From the NCBI GenBank assembly GCA_963377175.1, contig CAUJNA010003057.1:90001-154000 (forward strand): a DNA stretch of 64,000 bases, written 5' to 3'. The notes under the pieces were generated by a model. That model searched no databases. It saw only the letters and a program-made list of their open reading frames with translations, and was not told the DNA's origin. This document shows, one piece after another, positions 1-12,521 of this stretch; position 1 is the first letter of the stretch, and each line of letters begins with the position of its first letter. This DNA is from Effrenium voratum. Lineage: Eukaryota; Sar; Dinophyceae; Suessiales; Symbiodiniaceae. The translations under genes were made by a program, and so were the position numbers.

Positions 1-604
1 GGGGGGGGAATTTTGATTTGTCTTTTACATGTATATTCTTTATAGGGAACCCAGGACAAGTGGCCGTTGGGCAGGGGCATTAAATTATTAAGGCCTTTTG
101 ACCCCCAGGCCCATTGTTTGGATTCCATCACTCCCGAATACAAAGGGGAGGGGGTTAAAAAGATGCTCAGATGAGGGGCTTAAGAGAACCAAACAACCCA
201 ACTAAAAGGTAAGTCTTTGTTCACACACAACAACTCAAATATATACTTCGGGTAACCCATGACATACCAGGGTGTCATCATTTATGTAGGCGCATTAATA
301 TGGGATATGACATATCACACAGCAATGATCACTGCCCTGGTGTCCCCATTTTAGAGGAACCTTTTGGTGCCCTCCCTTTGTTGGGTTCCTTCCTTTGATT
401 TTTGCAACTCATCAACTAAACAGTTAGTGCCCTTGTGTCCCCGAGCTGGCTGCGTCTTTTTTTTGGACCCCAGCAATGGCTGCGGTTTTCCACCGCCAGA
501 AGCTGACTTGCGACTTTTTCACCTTTTGGCGTTCCTGAGTTGGTTCCAAGTTGTCTTGGTGCTCAGTAAACTAGACCACGGTTGGCCCGAAAGCATCACA
601 GCCC
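1..604. other. intergenic, no gene recognised
   Basis: Mixed-composition DNA with a leading G run. Open frames here are short and have no recognisable motif. I see no repeat structure until the minisatellite begins near 605. Confidence 0.6.
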
Positions 605-1296
605 CGTGACCATTCTGCGCAAGTTGCTCTGGGCAAGGTGCTTTGCGCAAACTGGTCTGTGCAAGTTGCTCTGCGCAAGTTGCTCTGCGCAAGTTGCTCT
701 GTGCAAGTTGCTCTGTGCAAGTTGCTCCGTGCAAGTTGCGCGGCGCAAGTTGCTCTGCGCAAGTTGCTTTGTGCAAGAAGCTCTGTGCAAGAAGCTCTGT
801 GCAACTGACTCTGTGCAAATGTCTCTGTACAAGTTGCTCTGTGCAAGTTGTTCTGTGCAAGTTGCTCTGCGCAAGTTGCTCTGCGCAAGTTGCTCTGTCA
901 AAGTTGCTCTGCGCAAATTGCTCTGTGCAAGCTGCTCTGTGCAAGTTGCTCTGTGCAAGTTGCTCTGCGCAAGTTGCTTTGTGCAAGTTGCTCTGTGCAA
1001 GAAGCTCTGTGCAACTGACTCTGTGCAAATGTCTATGTACAAGTTGCTCTGTGCAAGTTGTTCTGTGCAAGTTGCTCTGCGCAAGTTGCTCTGTGCAAGC
1101 TGCTCTGTGCAAGTTGCTCTGTGCAAGTTGCTCTGCGTAAGTTGCTCTGCGCAAGTTGCTCTGGGCAAGGCGCTCTGCGCAAACTGGGCTGTGCAAGTTG
1201 CTCTGCGCAAGTTGCTCTGCGCAAAATGGTCTGTGCAACTTGCTCTGCGCAAGTTGCTCTGCGCAAGTTGCTCTATGCAAGTTGCTCCGTGCAGCT
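605..1296. repeat. 14-bp minisatellite with higher-order repeat
   Basis: About 48 tandem copies of a 14-bp unit close to GCAAGTTGCTCTGT, with T/C variation in the CTGYGC part. A variant block containing GCAACTGACT recurs at 801 and 1011, a spacing of 210 bp or 15 units, so there is a higher-order repeat. Because the unit is not a multiple of three and holds no stop, long open frames exist on both strands (up to about 350 codons) that repeat every 14 residues. They are almost certainly not genes. Confidence 0.95.
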
Positions 1297-1404
1297 TGCG
1301 AAGCCCGCCCGCGGACCAGGGAGGAATCGAACGCGCGACCCGCCGGTCCCGGGAGCAGGCGCGCGAACCACGCGACAACTCCCGAGGACCAGTTCGAGCA
1401 ACAA

Positions 1405-1655
1405 AAAACGACCACGCCGATCCGCAGAGAGTCGCGCGAGCGCTGCAGAAATCGTAAAAAAAACCTCGGGTTTTTGCACCTCGACCACGCCGTCTGCAGA
1501 GGTCGCGCGAGCCAAAACAAAATCGCAAAAAACCTCGAGTTTTTGCACCTCGACCACGCCGATCCCCGCAGAGGGTCGCGCGGGCCCAAACAAAATCGCC
1601 AAACACCTCAAGTTTTTGCACCTCGACCACGCCAATCCCCGCAGAGGGTCGATTT
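1405..1655. repeat. ~70-bp tandem repeat, 3-4 copies
   Basis: The block TTTTTGCACCTCGACCACGCC starts at 1471, 1540 and 1613 (periods 69 and 73 bp). A partial first copy, CGACCACGCCGATCCGCAGA, lies near 1408. The copies also share an AAAACAAAATCGC spacer. No coding function is evident. Confidence 0.9.
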
Positions 1656-1711
1656 TCTTAGAGTGTCGTCGGCACTACCCCCCCGCCCTAAGAAGAGATT
1701 TTAACTCCTCG

Positions 1712-1930
1712 CAAGTCAATTGCACTTGACTCCTTGCACTTGCAACTTGCACTTAACTCCTTGCACTTGCAACTTGCACTTGACTCCATGCACTTGGCTC
1801 CTTGCAACTCGCAATGACTCGCATGACTCCTTGCAATGACTCCTTGCAATGACTCCTTGCAATGACTCCTTGCAATGACTCCTTGCAATGACTCCTTGCA
1901 ATGACTTTCATGATGATGATTCCTTGCAAT
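1712..1930. repeat. 13-bp ACTCCTTGCAATG-type minisatellite
   Basis: The left part (1712-1800) alternates ACTCCTTGCACTTGCA blocks. The right part (about 1820-1910) has about seven copies of ATGACTCCTTGCA. Open frames on the minus strand here only reflect the repeat. Confidence 0.9.
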
Positions 1931-1935
1931 GACAC

Positions 1936-3515
1936 CTTGTAATGACTCTCATGAGAACAACTCCAGTGAACCCAGCGGAAGAACCCTTCGCCATGTTTTC
2001 GGGGAAAAATGACCCAGGGTGCTGGGAATAATAACATCGGGATTCCATTAAAGGAAACCATAGATGGATTACAGGGGTCATTCCCTCATTTCCTGCTGAA
2101 AACCAGCAAATGTTGCCAAGGTTCACCTTTTATGTCCAAATCCTGGCAACTCCGAAACGGGTTCCCCCCCCAAAAAAAGGTCCCCCCCCCGGTAACCCCC
2201 GGCCAAACCGCCCGACCCGGAGACCTGACCGGCTCCGAGGCCCTCAGAACCCGGGGCTGAAGGATGCGGTGGTGACCATGGCCAAAGACGCCAAAGACCG
2301 CAGCTCGGACATGGAGTTGAGGGGCCAAACCCAAAGAAATCCATTTTAGTAGGTGGTTCTACCTGGCAAAGCAAACGAGTAGAGTGGTTAAAGCGCATAA
2401 AAAGTGTCTTACTGTCTTGGCAGAGCCCAAAATCGATGCTGCGCAGTTGTCTTCTGGGTTCCTGAGTACCCTTGGGATGTGCGCCTTGGGTCTTTTGGGG
2501 TTTGTTTCGGAGTTGGTAGCTTCTTTTGGTCGGTGGTTTTAACCGGACACCGAGGTTTCCTCAAAGAAGACAAGGATAAACCTCACTTTCAGTGAACCGC
2601 ACGGACGACCCCAGAAGGCCCTCAACGCAGAAACGTGCATACCCACGCAGACTGATAGCACAGACACACTCACAAGGGTCGGCAGGCAAAGTGGGGAGTT
2701 GACTTGCTCAGGAGCATTCCCGGAGCTGACAGGCACTTCAACCCCACAAATGCCTGGCAGATTCAGTCCCAAAGATGAATGATCCAAATCTGACAGGCAG
2801 GTGTGGCGCACTGGCCTTCCTTTAGGACAGGCCACATGAAATCGGAAGCTTCTGCTTGGGAGCTGCAAATGTGTCAATGTTTACACCTCACGTGCCTGGA
2901 AGGGAAGGCAAAGAACGGCATATTTTGGACCAATGAGTCTGGGGGGATTTAGCTAGCTGATTTGTGTATCCAATTCTGGCTTCTTTAGCTTTCGGTGGAT
3001 TTCCCTTGAGCATAAGCTACCAACAGAAAGGACGTGTTTTTGATGATGGCAAACCACTGGCCAAGTAACTTGGAGTTGTATGGGCTGTCACAGGCGCATT
3101 CTCGGCTGTGTTGTCGATTTGGTTTAGGTGAAACTTACGGCTGGGGATTTTGTCAGCGGTTTCTTGGCAGTTGAAGCAGCGGCGGCTACAATCCACGGCA
3201 ATTTGACGTGGTCGCTATGTTTTGGAAATCCAACGTACAAGCTTGCCGGGTCGCAAAGGCGACTTTGATGTGCACATCATGATCGGCACGTGTTGTCGAT
3301 GTTTGCAGGTTTCTAAGGGAACCGATTACTAGAGCCTCCCTAACCCCCAGAAAGGTGCAAACGGAACCGCTTGACCAAAATCCCTTTCAATTGGGTTCTG
3401 GCGAATCTGACCTGAGGGAGGGGTCTGTTGGTTTCTTCCCAATTGGTAAACTTGTGGTGTTGTTGATAGTGCAAAATGTATTACAAAACATGACAAACTT
3501 GGAATAACAGAAGGA
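1936..3515. other. intergenic, no gene recognised
   Basis: No convincing coding region. Homopolymer C and A runs lie at about 2164-2191. Short open frames on both strands show no domain motif. Confidence 0.55.
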
Positions 3516-3518
3516 ACC

Positions 3519-3840
3519 ATGGTGGCATTAAAACAGGTAAAAAGAGTATTTGTTACTGATACTGATGCAACAATATTATTACGTGAATTCAGAATACTTC
3601 ATACATTAAGAGGTCATCCAAGTATTGTTAAATTATATGGTATATTACCTCCATTCGATCCAAATAATTTTAAAGCACTGTTTAGTAATATTATAAAATA
3701 TATGTTTATTTGATATAATATTATAATTATATATATACACATACATGTTTGTTAACATATATATATATATATAGGATATTAGTATTTGAATTTGTTGAGG
3801 CAGATCTCAATAAAATATATTCAAACCAAATCAATTATTT
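3519..3840 (+). pseudogene. MAPK-like protein kinase fragment in AT-rich island
   Basis: A 64-residue open frame at 3519-3713 begins MVALKQVK and contains LLREFRILHTL and GHPSIVKLYGILPP. This matches the VAIK lysine strand, the C-helix glutamate (RE) and the following strands of a CMGC/MAPK kinase N-lobe. After an AT-rich gap ending in TATATAG, the frame from 3776 reads ILVFEFVEADLNKIYSNQ, the hinge of the same family (compare VFE.M..DL in MAPKs). The gap therefore looks like a short intron or a decayed joint. Nothing of the C-lobe (HRD, DFG) is visible, so this is a fragment. The island at about 3480-4030 is far more AT-rich than its surroundings, which suggests transfer or a different compositional origin. 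Confidence 0.65.
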
Positions 3841-3851
3841 CAACCTTTGCA

Positions 3852-3999
3852 CATATAACAACTCAATATCATGTTTAATATTTCATTTATGACTCACATA
3901 TTGTGTTTTTGTATATTTTATAATGCATATAACAACTCAATATCCTGTTTAATAGTTCATTTATGTCTCAAATATTGTGTTTTTGTATATTTTATAACA
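3852..3999. repeat. 74-bp direct duplication
   Basis: Two adjacent copies (3852-3925 and 3926-3999) begin CATATAACAACTCAATATC and end TTTTGTATATTTTATAA. They differ at a few positions. They lie inside the AT-rich island just after the kinase fragment. Confidence 0.9.
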
Positions 4000-6900
4000 C
4001 ATTTTTTAAGTGGCATCTTTAAGCACATGGAAGCGGCCCATCATTTCCCAACTATTGCTCAAACCTAGCACCTTTCAGGCTGCATCATCATTGGCTTTTC
4101 TTCGCTGAAGAGCTCTCACGTTGGGGTGAACACGCTGATCGCTTTGAAAGTGTGTTCGGAAATTGAAAAGGCGCCCCTATGAAAGGGTTCACAGTTGGTT
4201 TCCCTCAAGCACCGTGGCGGGCCCCCAATCTGAGGAGCCCCCACCTCTTCTTGCCTATTGAACTGCTTGAGGGTGTCTCTGTACCAGGCTGACGCGCGTT
4301 CGCGGCCCGGAGGGTGGCATAAATCCCACCGGGCCTGATGCGCGGCCTGATGCGGGGTGCAGTCGGCTCGCAAAACGCGAAGGTTTCGGCGCCCAAAGTT
4401 GGCGCGAGCTCCGTGAGGCGCCAGAATACCCCGTGCAGCTTGGATGGCCGAACTAGAGGTCTCCTCTCGAGGACCTTATGTCAATTCCAGAAGCTATTTG
4501 AGTAGGTCTACTGCATGCTCTTCTGGTAGTAAGGCCTAGAGCTCAAGCAACCTTGGGCTGGTTCTGGAACCTCCCAACATGCGGAGAAGTAAGACACTGC
4601 ATGGCTTAGGGTCCCTAGTCTTTCCGTTTTTGCCAGATTCAACATCATCCTTTTGGCCCTTTTTGGTTATGTACCCTCCCATCCTATAGAACCTGACGGA
4701 AGGTCCCTGGAAGACCAGTCTTAGGGGACCGATTGAGAGGTTCCATTCGTAATGTAACCCCAAAAGAGGAGGAACCCCATGGCCTGTCCATAAACATAAA
4801 CATATGTGTAGGACATGGCAATGCCGGCCTTCATTGAAATACACGCGGGCCCACAAACGAGCACATCGTTTGTCTTCAGTTTGACACTTTCGTGTGAAAC
4901 TGAAAGACATATGTGACCGTGTCGGCATTTGAAAGATTCCGGACAATGCCCAAAGTGGATAAGACATACGACGACCGGCGCAGAAAAGTGCAAAAGCAAC
5001 CGGAAATCGCGAGGTTTCAAGGGGGAACAGGTTGGGCACCCTCTCAGATTTCGGGTTGACACCTGGAAGCCACAGTTTGGGGACCAGCCCGACAGGACCA
5101 CATTTTTTGTGCCATTCCGAGGCTGAGTTGCAGATCAACTTCGGGGGCCAACAGTTCTGGGCGCGGCCCCTGGAGTTCCACCGATCCGAGGGCGAAACAA
5201 GCGAAGGGTTGTGAGGGAATGGTTCTTTACCCGGGGATCCGATTCTGATCTCAGGATGTTGGAATGATGAAGCAATCATTTGCAGATAAGCGGGTGCGTC
5301 TTTAAGGGGGACGGACCCCCCCCAGAATTGTGGTTGTTCTTTTGGTTTCCCTGTAAACCAACCCCCAAAAAATAAACCTTGAAAAAAACAGGCACGGAAA
5401 TATGGCTTTCTTTCAGGCCAGCACAACTCTTGGAAATTGGACTTCCCTTATCTGGTTTGCGCGTGCAAGCGTCGCAGAGGCGTTCTTTGGGTGATACTGC
5501 AACCTCACCCGTGATGACGTTGTTACTTTTGGGGCTGGTGAATTTACTTCGACTCATCCAGGAATACACCAGGCTGGAAGTCGAGAGCGCATTTCCCTTA
5601 GTGTCAGCAAGCAACGCCCGGAGTATTGATCCCCGCATGGGCATGCTACCTTTCCCAGACTGACGCGCCACCCTAGCTGACCGCAGATGCGACCCGAGGT
5701 TCCCACACGTGGGGGTCACAAGCTGGATGCGCGGGCGCTCATGGGATGGACATCCCTTTTTGAGGGGTCCAGTTGGACCCAAAGGACAGGTTGAGGGACT
5801 TTGGAGGGTCCATTTGGAACCCACCCTGGCAAAGCACAGCTGGCAAAGCACAGCTGGCAAGGCACAGCTGGCAAGGCACAGTTTGAGGGAAGGAAGCGTG
5901 AGACGTGTGCTCTGTCAACACAAGGTGCTCCTTCTCTAGACCCGTTTTGTGCATAGTCCGAGTCCTGCATTTGAGCGAGCGGGTGAGGACTCAACGCAAA
6001 AGTGTAGCCAGTCTAAGCTTTCCAGTTGATTCGTGTCCATAGTCAGGGGAGCAGCCAACAACATGGGACAGAAAGTGAAATTGTGGATCCCAAGCTTTCG
6101 TTGTTCTGTGGGCAAGATGAATCCTTTTAAGCTCCGTTTCCTGACCCATGAAATTTCGGATTGGGGTGAAGCGACTCGGGATTTCATCGGTGAAGCCTTG
6201 ACCCGTGGGTGTCTTAAACTCAGTCCTTCCGTACGCAATTCGGCTCCGATCTTTGCGGAGGACCTCTGCCATTGGATCGAATCAGGCCATGTTCATCCCC
6301 TGCCAGCGGGGGAATCGACTACCTGAGAAGGAGGCAGGAGAGCAAAAGGCGGCGCAAAGGGCAGGGTACCCAGTGAGGATTCTTGGAAGATTGCCTTCCC
6401 AATGACTATTATTCACTTGAAGGGGGGGCAATGGTTTCTGAAAGGTATGAGAGCTTGGGTTTTCCAATCCACCTCCAAATGTGTGAAGTTTCAGTACCCC
6501 ATGACTGAAAGGCTTCCGACCTCAAGGGCCTGGGGGGGGGGGGTAGCCGGGACCTCCTTCGACCAGGTGTCGGTCAAGGAGCAGATGCCCCTGATGGAGG
6601 CAGCGCTTGCGGAACCCAGATCCGCCCGAAAGGCAATCCAGCCGGTTTTTCTTGAAGATCCTAAGCATCCTACGGGCCCTCAACATGGCATCCGTCTAAT
6701 GAGGTCCACCCTTCAATGGGTCTTGTCGATAATTTCCCTGGCTGTTGAGTTGTTGAAAGGATCTTACTGAGTCGATGGGCTCCAGAGACCTTCCATGGTC
6801 CATGAGGGTTCGGTTCGGATCTCAAGAAAGTTGAGCGTTTGAATGGAGAAGTTATGCCCGAGCTTTCTAAAGATTGCCCTGGAAAAAGCTGCTGTTTTTT

Positions 6901-7567
6901 CTGGCGTGGGAAGAGACACCAATCAGCTTCTGAGAGGTACCAGTGAAATGGACATCACATGAGGCACATCTGGGAGACAGCCTCATCAAATCAAACCCGG
7001 TGGCCGAAATCCGTCGCCCGGCCAGGAGAGCCCTACCTTGATCTGGCCCGGGGCTTCGGAACTCGGAACCCCCCGACACCCAGCAGGTTCGTGGGGGGAT
7101 TGGCTTCCGGTGGGTTGGAGCGTGGGTTGGAAGTTCGGGCTCAGCAAGAACCAGGCTTCAAATTCCACCAATACAAACCACCAGTTGAGAGGAGCCCGAG
7201 GTAAGGTTTGTGAATGGTTACAAGATCCTCGAGAGACGATCGGTGCCCAGTTGGGGTTGGTGAAATTTGCCGCATGCATAGCGGTGCATCCATCTGACAG
7301 GTGCTGGTTTTGTCCAGCCCTACAAGCAACCTCTTCAGCCATGTTGGTAGAACCAAACTGGGTGTTGTACGCTGCTAAAACTACCCACAGCCCCCGTGGT
7401 TTGCCGGCACCCCCTAATCCACCCTTGTCCAGCACGTGGTTCAAGTATGGCACCCTTTACTACTCAAGTAGCACAACTCCTGCAGCCATACCTGACACGT
7501 GGTGACCTGCGTTCTCTTCAGAACGTGGGGCCGTGGTACCACGAGGCGTGGGTAGCAGGCAGGTCTG
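4000..7567. other. intergenic, no gene recognised
   Basis: Open frames of up to 296 codons (minus strand 4536-5426) occur, but none shows a recognisable domain or clear coding pattern. A run of 13 G lies near 6531-6543. The small 14-bp repeat at 5826 is listed separately. Confidence 0.5.
5826..5881. repeat. four 14-bp tandem repeats
   Basis: CTGGCAAAGCACAG occurs twice, then CTGGCAAGGCACAG twice, head to tail. Confidence 0.95.
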
Positions 7568-7803
7568 CGGGTTTTTAGGGGTTAGGTTTAGGGTGGAGGG
7601 TTTAGGTGTAGGGTTTTTAGGGCTTAGGTTTCTGCAAGCAGGTTTGGGTCTTTTTAGGGTTTCGGTTTAGGGTTTTAGGGTTTAGGTTTAGGGTTAGGGT
7701 TTTTAGGGCTTGGGTTTAGGGTTAGGCTTAGGGTTTTAGGGTTGAGGTTTAGGATTTTTAGGGTTTAGATTTATGGTTTTTAGGGTTTAGGTTTAGGGTT
7801 TTT
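7568..7803. repeat. interstitial telomere-like repeat tract
   Basis: Degenerate tandem array built from GGGTTTAG, GGGTTTTTAG and GGGTTAG units. The G-rich strand of the plant and dinoflagellate telomere repeat is TTTAGGG, so this is a degenerate internal telomere-like tract. It is flanked by ordinary sequence on both sides and is not a chromosome end. Confidence 0.85.
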
Positions 7804-10800
7804 GTGTCGGGGCTTTGGTTCGGGGCGCAGGCAAACCTCAGGGGCTGACCGTAAAACTAGTACTTCCAACACTGGGGTACCCCGACAATTTGTTGATGTG
7901 CATATTTGGCCTTTCTTCAACGCCATTCCAAACAGGTACTCGTACCGTTTGGACACCTATATCCCCCTCCTTGGATGTGCAACTTGCTTGAAAGAAGTTT
8001 TGTTGGGTGATGCGTGGAGGCTGCGTGTTTGTTGCGTGCGACATCGTGCGACCTTTCTTAGTTGGTTCGTGTGGAAGGTTTTTCGCTGATGCCTTGCCAT
8101 CTAAGCTGCGTATTTGGTGCAGGTCCAGGGCCTTCGCACAAAACCTCATTCTCGCCCAGCCGAGCTCCTGCTCGGATTTGCTCCCCATTCCTTGGGGGCA
8201 AGGGATACAGGTGTGCGGTTTTCTGGGACGCTTTTTGGTTGGTTTCAAAGGGAAACCACAAGGAACACCACCATTCTTGGTGGTCCGAACCCAAAAAAGC
8301 GGCACACCCGCATATTTCACCGCTCGTTTCTCGCCACTTGGGTGGCGATTGACTTTCAACACCGACGCTAAGGTGCAACCCCAATGCGGCCTACTATGAG
8401 GCAATGGTGTACCAGGCCTCGGGATCGTTTGGATGTTCCATGTGTCGCCTCGAGGTGAGAGGGTAGGTTTTTATGGGAAGGCCCCGTGAGGAGAGGCTCC
8501 CATGTCTGTACAATCTCGTGATCGTTGGCCAAAAAGTCTCTCACCCTTTCCGAGCCTAAGGGCCTAGTGGAATTGGTAGCTGCAAGGACTCGCCAAATGT
8601 GGCTCTGTTTCGCGTCCCAACCTGTAAACCTCCTCTCCCATTTTTGACCCCGTGGCCTATGGAAAGCCTCCCCACCGCCCCTGGTTGCCAGCGTTCGACC
8701 CGTGAATTCAAGGTGGTACCAGCCTCAAAAGATGTGCCCCACGGACAGATCCTCCCCCCCCGTGTTGTTTTCCGATGGTTGGAACTTGGCCCAACTGACC
8801 AAACTCATCAAGAGTATTTCACTGAGAGCACAGAACCGGCCCAACTTCAACTGTCTGTTTTCCAACTGCGATCGCCTAGATCATCACAATGGATATGGAA
8901 TTGATAGTCTGAGACGGCTGAAGCTCAACAGATTGACCATGCTGAGTAGGTCCAGTTCCCCAGAGGCAACGGCATATGTCAAACGTCGAGGCAGGATTCC
9001 CCTGACTACAAAAGGGGATATATTTGCTATGGAACCCCCATGTTTGTCAAAAATATTCCAACCGAACAAAGCGGACACTTTGGAGGGAGTTGAGCGGTCA
9101 GTCTTGGTGATGATCTAGAGAAAGTCATATGGGCCATTGGGCCCCTAGTTTACCTGCCAGAACCTCTACATACCCATTGTTTAGTCGGTATCCAAAGCTT
9201 TTCCTTGGCCACAAGCTCCGCAAAAAGACACGGGCCCACAACAATGCCGTAGATAAAACCCACAGAATCAGACGGTTCGACAACCACGGCTTTAGAAGGT
9301 TATATTCATACCAATCCCTAGCAGGTAGCATAGAACCCCCCCCCAACCACCAACAAAAACAAGCCTTCATCTTTGGAGGAAGCTTCTTTTGGGTGGCCGC
9401 CTTTTGGAGTTTCTTCTGTTGATCTGCAGGGGAGTGCCTGAAGTATCAGCCATACCCCCTGCGCAGTCAAGCATCCTCAAGTTCTGGCTGAACCGGGGCC
9501 CTCTGCCCAGCGTGCAAAGTGGTCGAATCGCTATGCTCGTTTCAGGGTCGCCGCGTCGTCTCCTTCTTGGGGTAACCAGCTGCGGGTAAATTCACTCCCT
9601 GGGGCGATCAACATTGATTGATGTCAGCACCCTTGCCCTTCATTCAGTACCCCCAAAAGAATCAACCAACCAGTTTACGAATATGGGGGTTGGGGGCCCC
9701 TCAATTTTGTGGTGAATCCCACTAAAACTGGGGACACCCCCAAGAATAAATAAACAGGGGTGTATCAATCCGGGGTCAACATTACCCGTGCCCATTGCGC
9801 ATGAGATGTCGGACCCCATGCCCACCTCAAACATGCCCCAAGCTGGGACTTTGTGCAGCAGGTTTCAAAGGGACATGAGGGGTTTGGCGTCCTTTGATTT
9901 GGGCTACAACTTCTAGTGCCCCCTACACCCAATCATGTTGACCCCTTTTGTTACTCAACCCCAGTTTGCTAATACGGGTGTCCCCTCCAAAAGTGATGAT
10001 GGCCCACTAAACCCATGATATGACGTCAACATTACCCACTTTGTTCAGGGTATGATAGGGTATAGCTAGTCCTTCACTCTTACCCTGCAAAACCAGGGTT
10101 GTCCAAATACATACCTACTAACAAAAAGCAATGGTATTTGGAGACTCCAAGCGGCTGCGCGGGGTGCTGGAAATCAGCTGTTGTTTTGGTGCTTGTCTAC
10201 CCTAAGCCTCTGATATTGGCATGGGTGGCATTCGTGGGCGCCTACAGGCGCCATGGGAGCAACAAGCAGTCGCTTGTTCTCCTGCACGGGGTGCCGCTTA
10301 CAACCGCGTGGCATCGAGAGTGTAACTACGGCATGCTGAGGCTGAGCAGGGGAGCATTTCGCCACTCACCACTACCGCTGAGATTCACGAACATGACCAA
10401 ACATCCAATGTCTCATTGAAGCATATCTCACCTTTCATCTAGCCCTTCGAAACTTCCCCGCTGCGGTTCCATCGCAGCAGAACGTGACCAGCTGAGGCAG
10501 GTGAAACTGGGGTTGTGTCCTTATCTCCTCTCGGGGAACATTGGGAGGGTCTGGCTGATGAGTAATTACGCCTGTTGATTTTGCTTCACGGTTGATGCCA
10601 CGCGCGATGAAACATGTTCTGATGTCGTTTCCTTTGTAGGTGAAGGGGTCCCAAGTATTTCCCTTTGGTTTGAACATAACCGTTTGGTTGCAGGTTTTAA
10701 GGATACATTTCACTTTGGGCAATGTTTGGACATTCAAGAAACCGTCTCGAGAGGCCCTTCAAGAAACCAGGAGGACTTTGTTGGAACCATCCACTTCTAT

Positions 10801-12460
10801 GTGTGCGAAACGGTTGAGCCCTCACCTCAGTGTTTTTAGGGTTGTAGCTGTTCACCAAAGGGAACGCCCATTTCGGACGGTCAATTAAGTGAACAGTGGA
10901 TGTTCTTTCTTGCCACCACCGTGTAAAATTAGATTTGGAGAGTGAGGCTTGAATGGACCCAATATCTGCGGTTTCGGCCGCACTGTCATTGTTCACCCGT
11001 TTCAATTCTGATGTTTTATAGAAATTCTGATGTTTTATGACTTTTCCTTGGCTTCCCAATGGAATTGGACGTGCCAGGGATGACTACTGCCACACAAAAA
11101 AACGCATCCAAGGGGAAGCTGCAAACCATGTGCCACTTGTGGCGACGGCCATGCTCCCTTGGGAATGCATCGGTGGTACAAGGCGACACCAAAACAGGTA
11201 GCGCGGTAGCGCCAAGTAGCCAAGTTTCACTCACCCCGGGGGCAAGATTTCCCAATTCGATGATCGGAGGGTTTTGGATACCAGCCTTTGGCAAAAGAAC
11301 CCTGTATGACTATTGGAAAATGGGGCATGAATTTGCCTTGGCATGCCCCACTCGCAAGGGTTCGTAAGGCTGCAACCTTTTCCTTTTCAACTACGCCGGC
11401 TACGGGCAGCGGGCCCAGGGTGGGTTCTTGGCGCTCGCTAGTGACTGGTGTGACTGACTGCCTTTACCCCCAGAGACCCAATCTCAGATAACCCATTTAG
11501 ACCCTTTCTAGACCCTCCCCCCGTTTTACACGCATTTGTTGGACCATTTCATGATTTTCTCGCGGGTTGATGAGGTTACCCTCAATCATTGGTGGTCTGG
11601 ATTGGTGGTAGGATTTGAAGCCCTGGTTCTTGTAGAGGCACAATAAAGGGCGTAAAGGGCCTCCTAAGATTACGGATGAAGTGAATTGCTGAGGAAGAAA
11701 CAAATGACGCTTGGCAGCTGTGCAGAACGGGACAGTAGGCCTTTTTGACAGATGAGGTCTTGCATAGACGGGGCTGGTTCTTGACCGTTTGTTTCTTTGA
11801 GAAGTGACAGTTGTTGTCTGGCAACCCACTCCCGGTGAAAAGTCATGTTGCATCAACAAACTACTACTCCAGCCCCAAAAACGTGGTTCGTGTTCAACTT
11901 CCAAATGCTCACGCCCGTGGCAATTGCACTGTTGGTATTGCTTCTTGGTGTTTGGGATTCCCCTACCGGAAGCCATAGCATTCCCTCGTTCCCTGACCAG
12001 CAAGGCTTGAAGGAGTCGGCTTTACTTTTGGCCAGCCTCCGTTGTCCTGGCTCAAAAAGGCCAAGCTGGGTTGCAGATGCTGAAGCCACTTGTTCTCCTC
12101 AAAGACCCAAAGACACCTACAGATAATTTATATTTGTCAGCCAGCCAAACCGTCCCCTAGTTTTGAGCCAACCAAGTTTCCGCTTTTGAGCTTGAACCAT
12201 CAGGACAGGGAATATCACTACCCTGGAACCATCCCAACATTTGGTTGTTCATTTTGTGAATCAACCAGAGGGAATTCCGCTTTTCAGGCCACCCAACAGT
12301 GAACTTCTCTTTAAGCCCACCCAAAGTTGGCTCTTCTTGGTGTTTGAAGCCGCCCACCGGCATTTCCCTCGTTAGCCCCGCAAAAAAAGACGGGTCCCCC
12401 GGCCTCGGAAATTCGACTCAGGCGCTCCACGGGGAAGCCGTCGCCTTCTCGGGTGGCGGA
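7804..12460. other. intergenic, no gene recognised
   Basis: No open frame has recognisable domain content. The longest candidates (minus strand 7838-8404 and 11497-12003) lack motifs and overlap competing frames. Nothing else is seen except scattered short homopolymers. Confidence 0.5.
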
Positions 12461-12500
12461 GGATCGAGTCGATCGAGTCGATCGAGTCACGATCAAGTCA
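12461..12500. repeat. GATCGAGTC microsatellite
   Basis: GATCGAGTC is repeated three times, then a degenerate ACGATCAAGTC, immediately left of the element 1 insertion point. Confidence 0.9.
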
Positions 12501-12516
12501 CTTGGGGAATGGAACC

Positions 12517-12521
12517 ATTTC
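12517..12521. repeat. target site duplication, left (ATTTC)
   Basis: ATTTC directly precedes the TG of the left LTR. The same five bases directly follow the CA of the right LTR at 35171-35175. Five base pairs is the usual copia duplication length. Confidence 0.95.

Noticed and set aside
1310..1395. tRNA-like sequence on the minus strand (CGTTCGATTCC resembles a B box)
   Set aside because: The T-stem does not pair, the acceptor stem has no partner, and no clean cloverleaf can be drawn; at most an old tRNA-derived SINE piece.
519..1630. Overlapping open frames of 220-356 codons on both strands near the left end
   Set aside because: They are produced by the 14-bp minisatellite, which lacks stop codons; the protein period equals 14 residues in every frame.
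1712..1930. Regular repeats as a CRISPR array
   Set aside because: Units are contiguous without unique spacers, and the window is eukaryotic.
4536..5426. 296-codon minus-strand frame
   Set aside because: No domain motif, compositionally like the surrounding DNA, and overlapped by other frames; probably chance.
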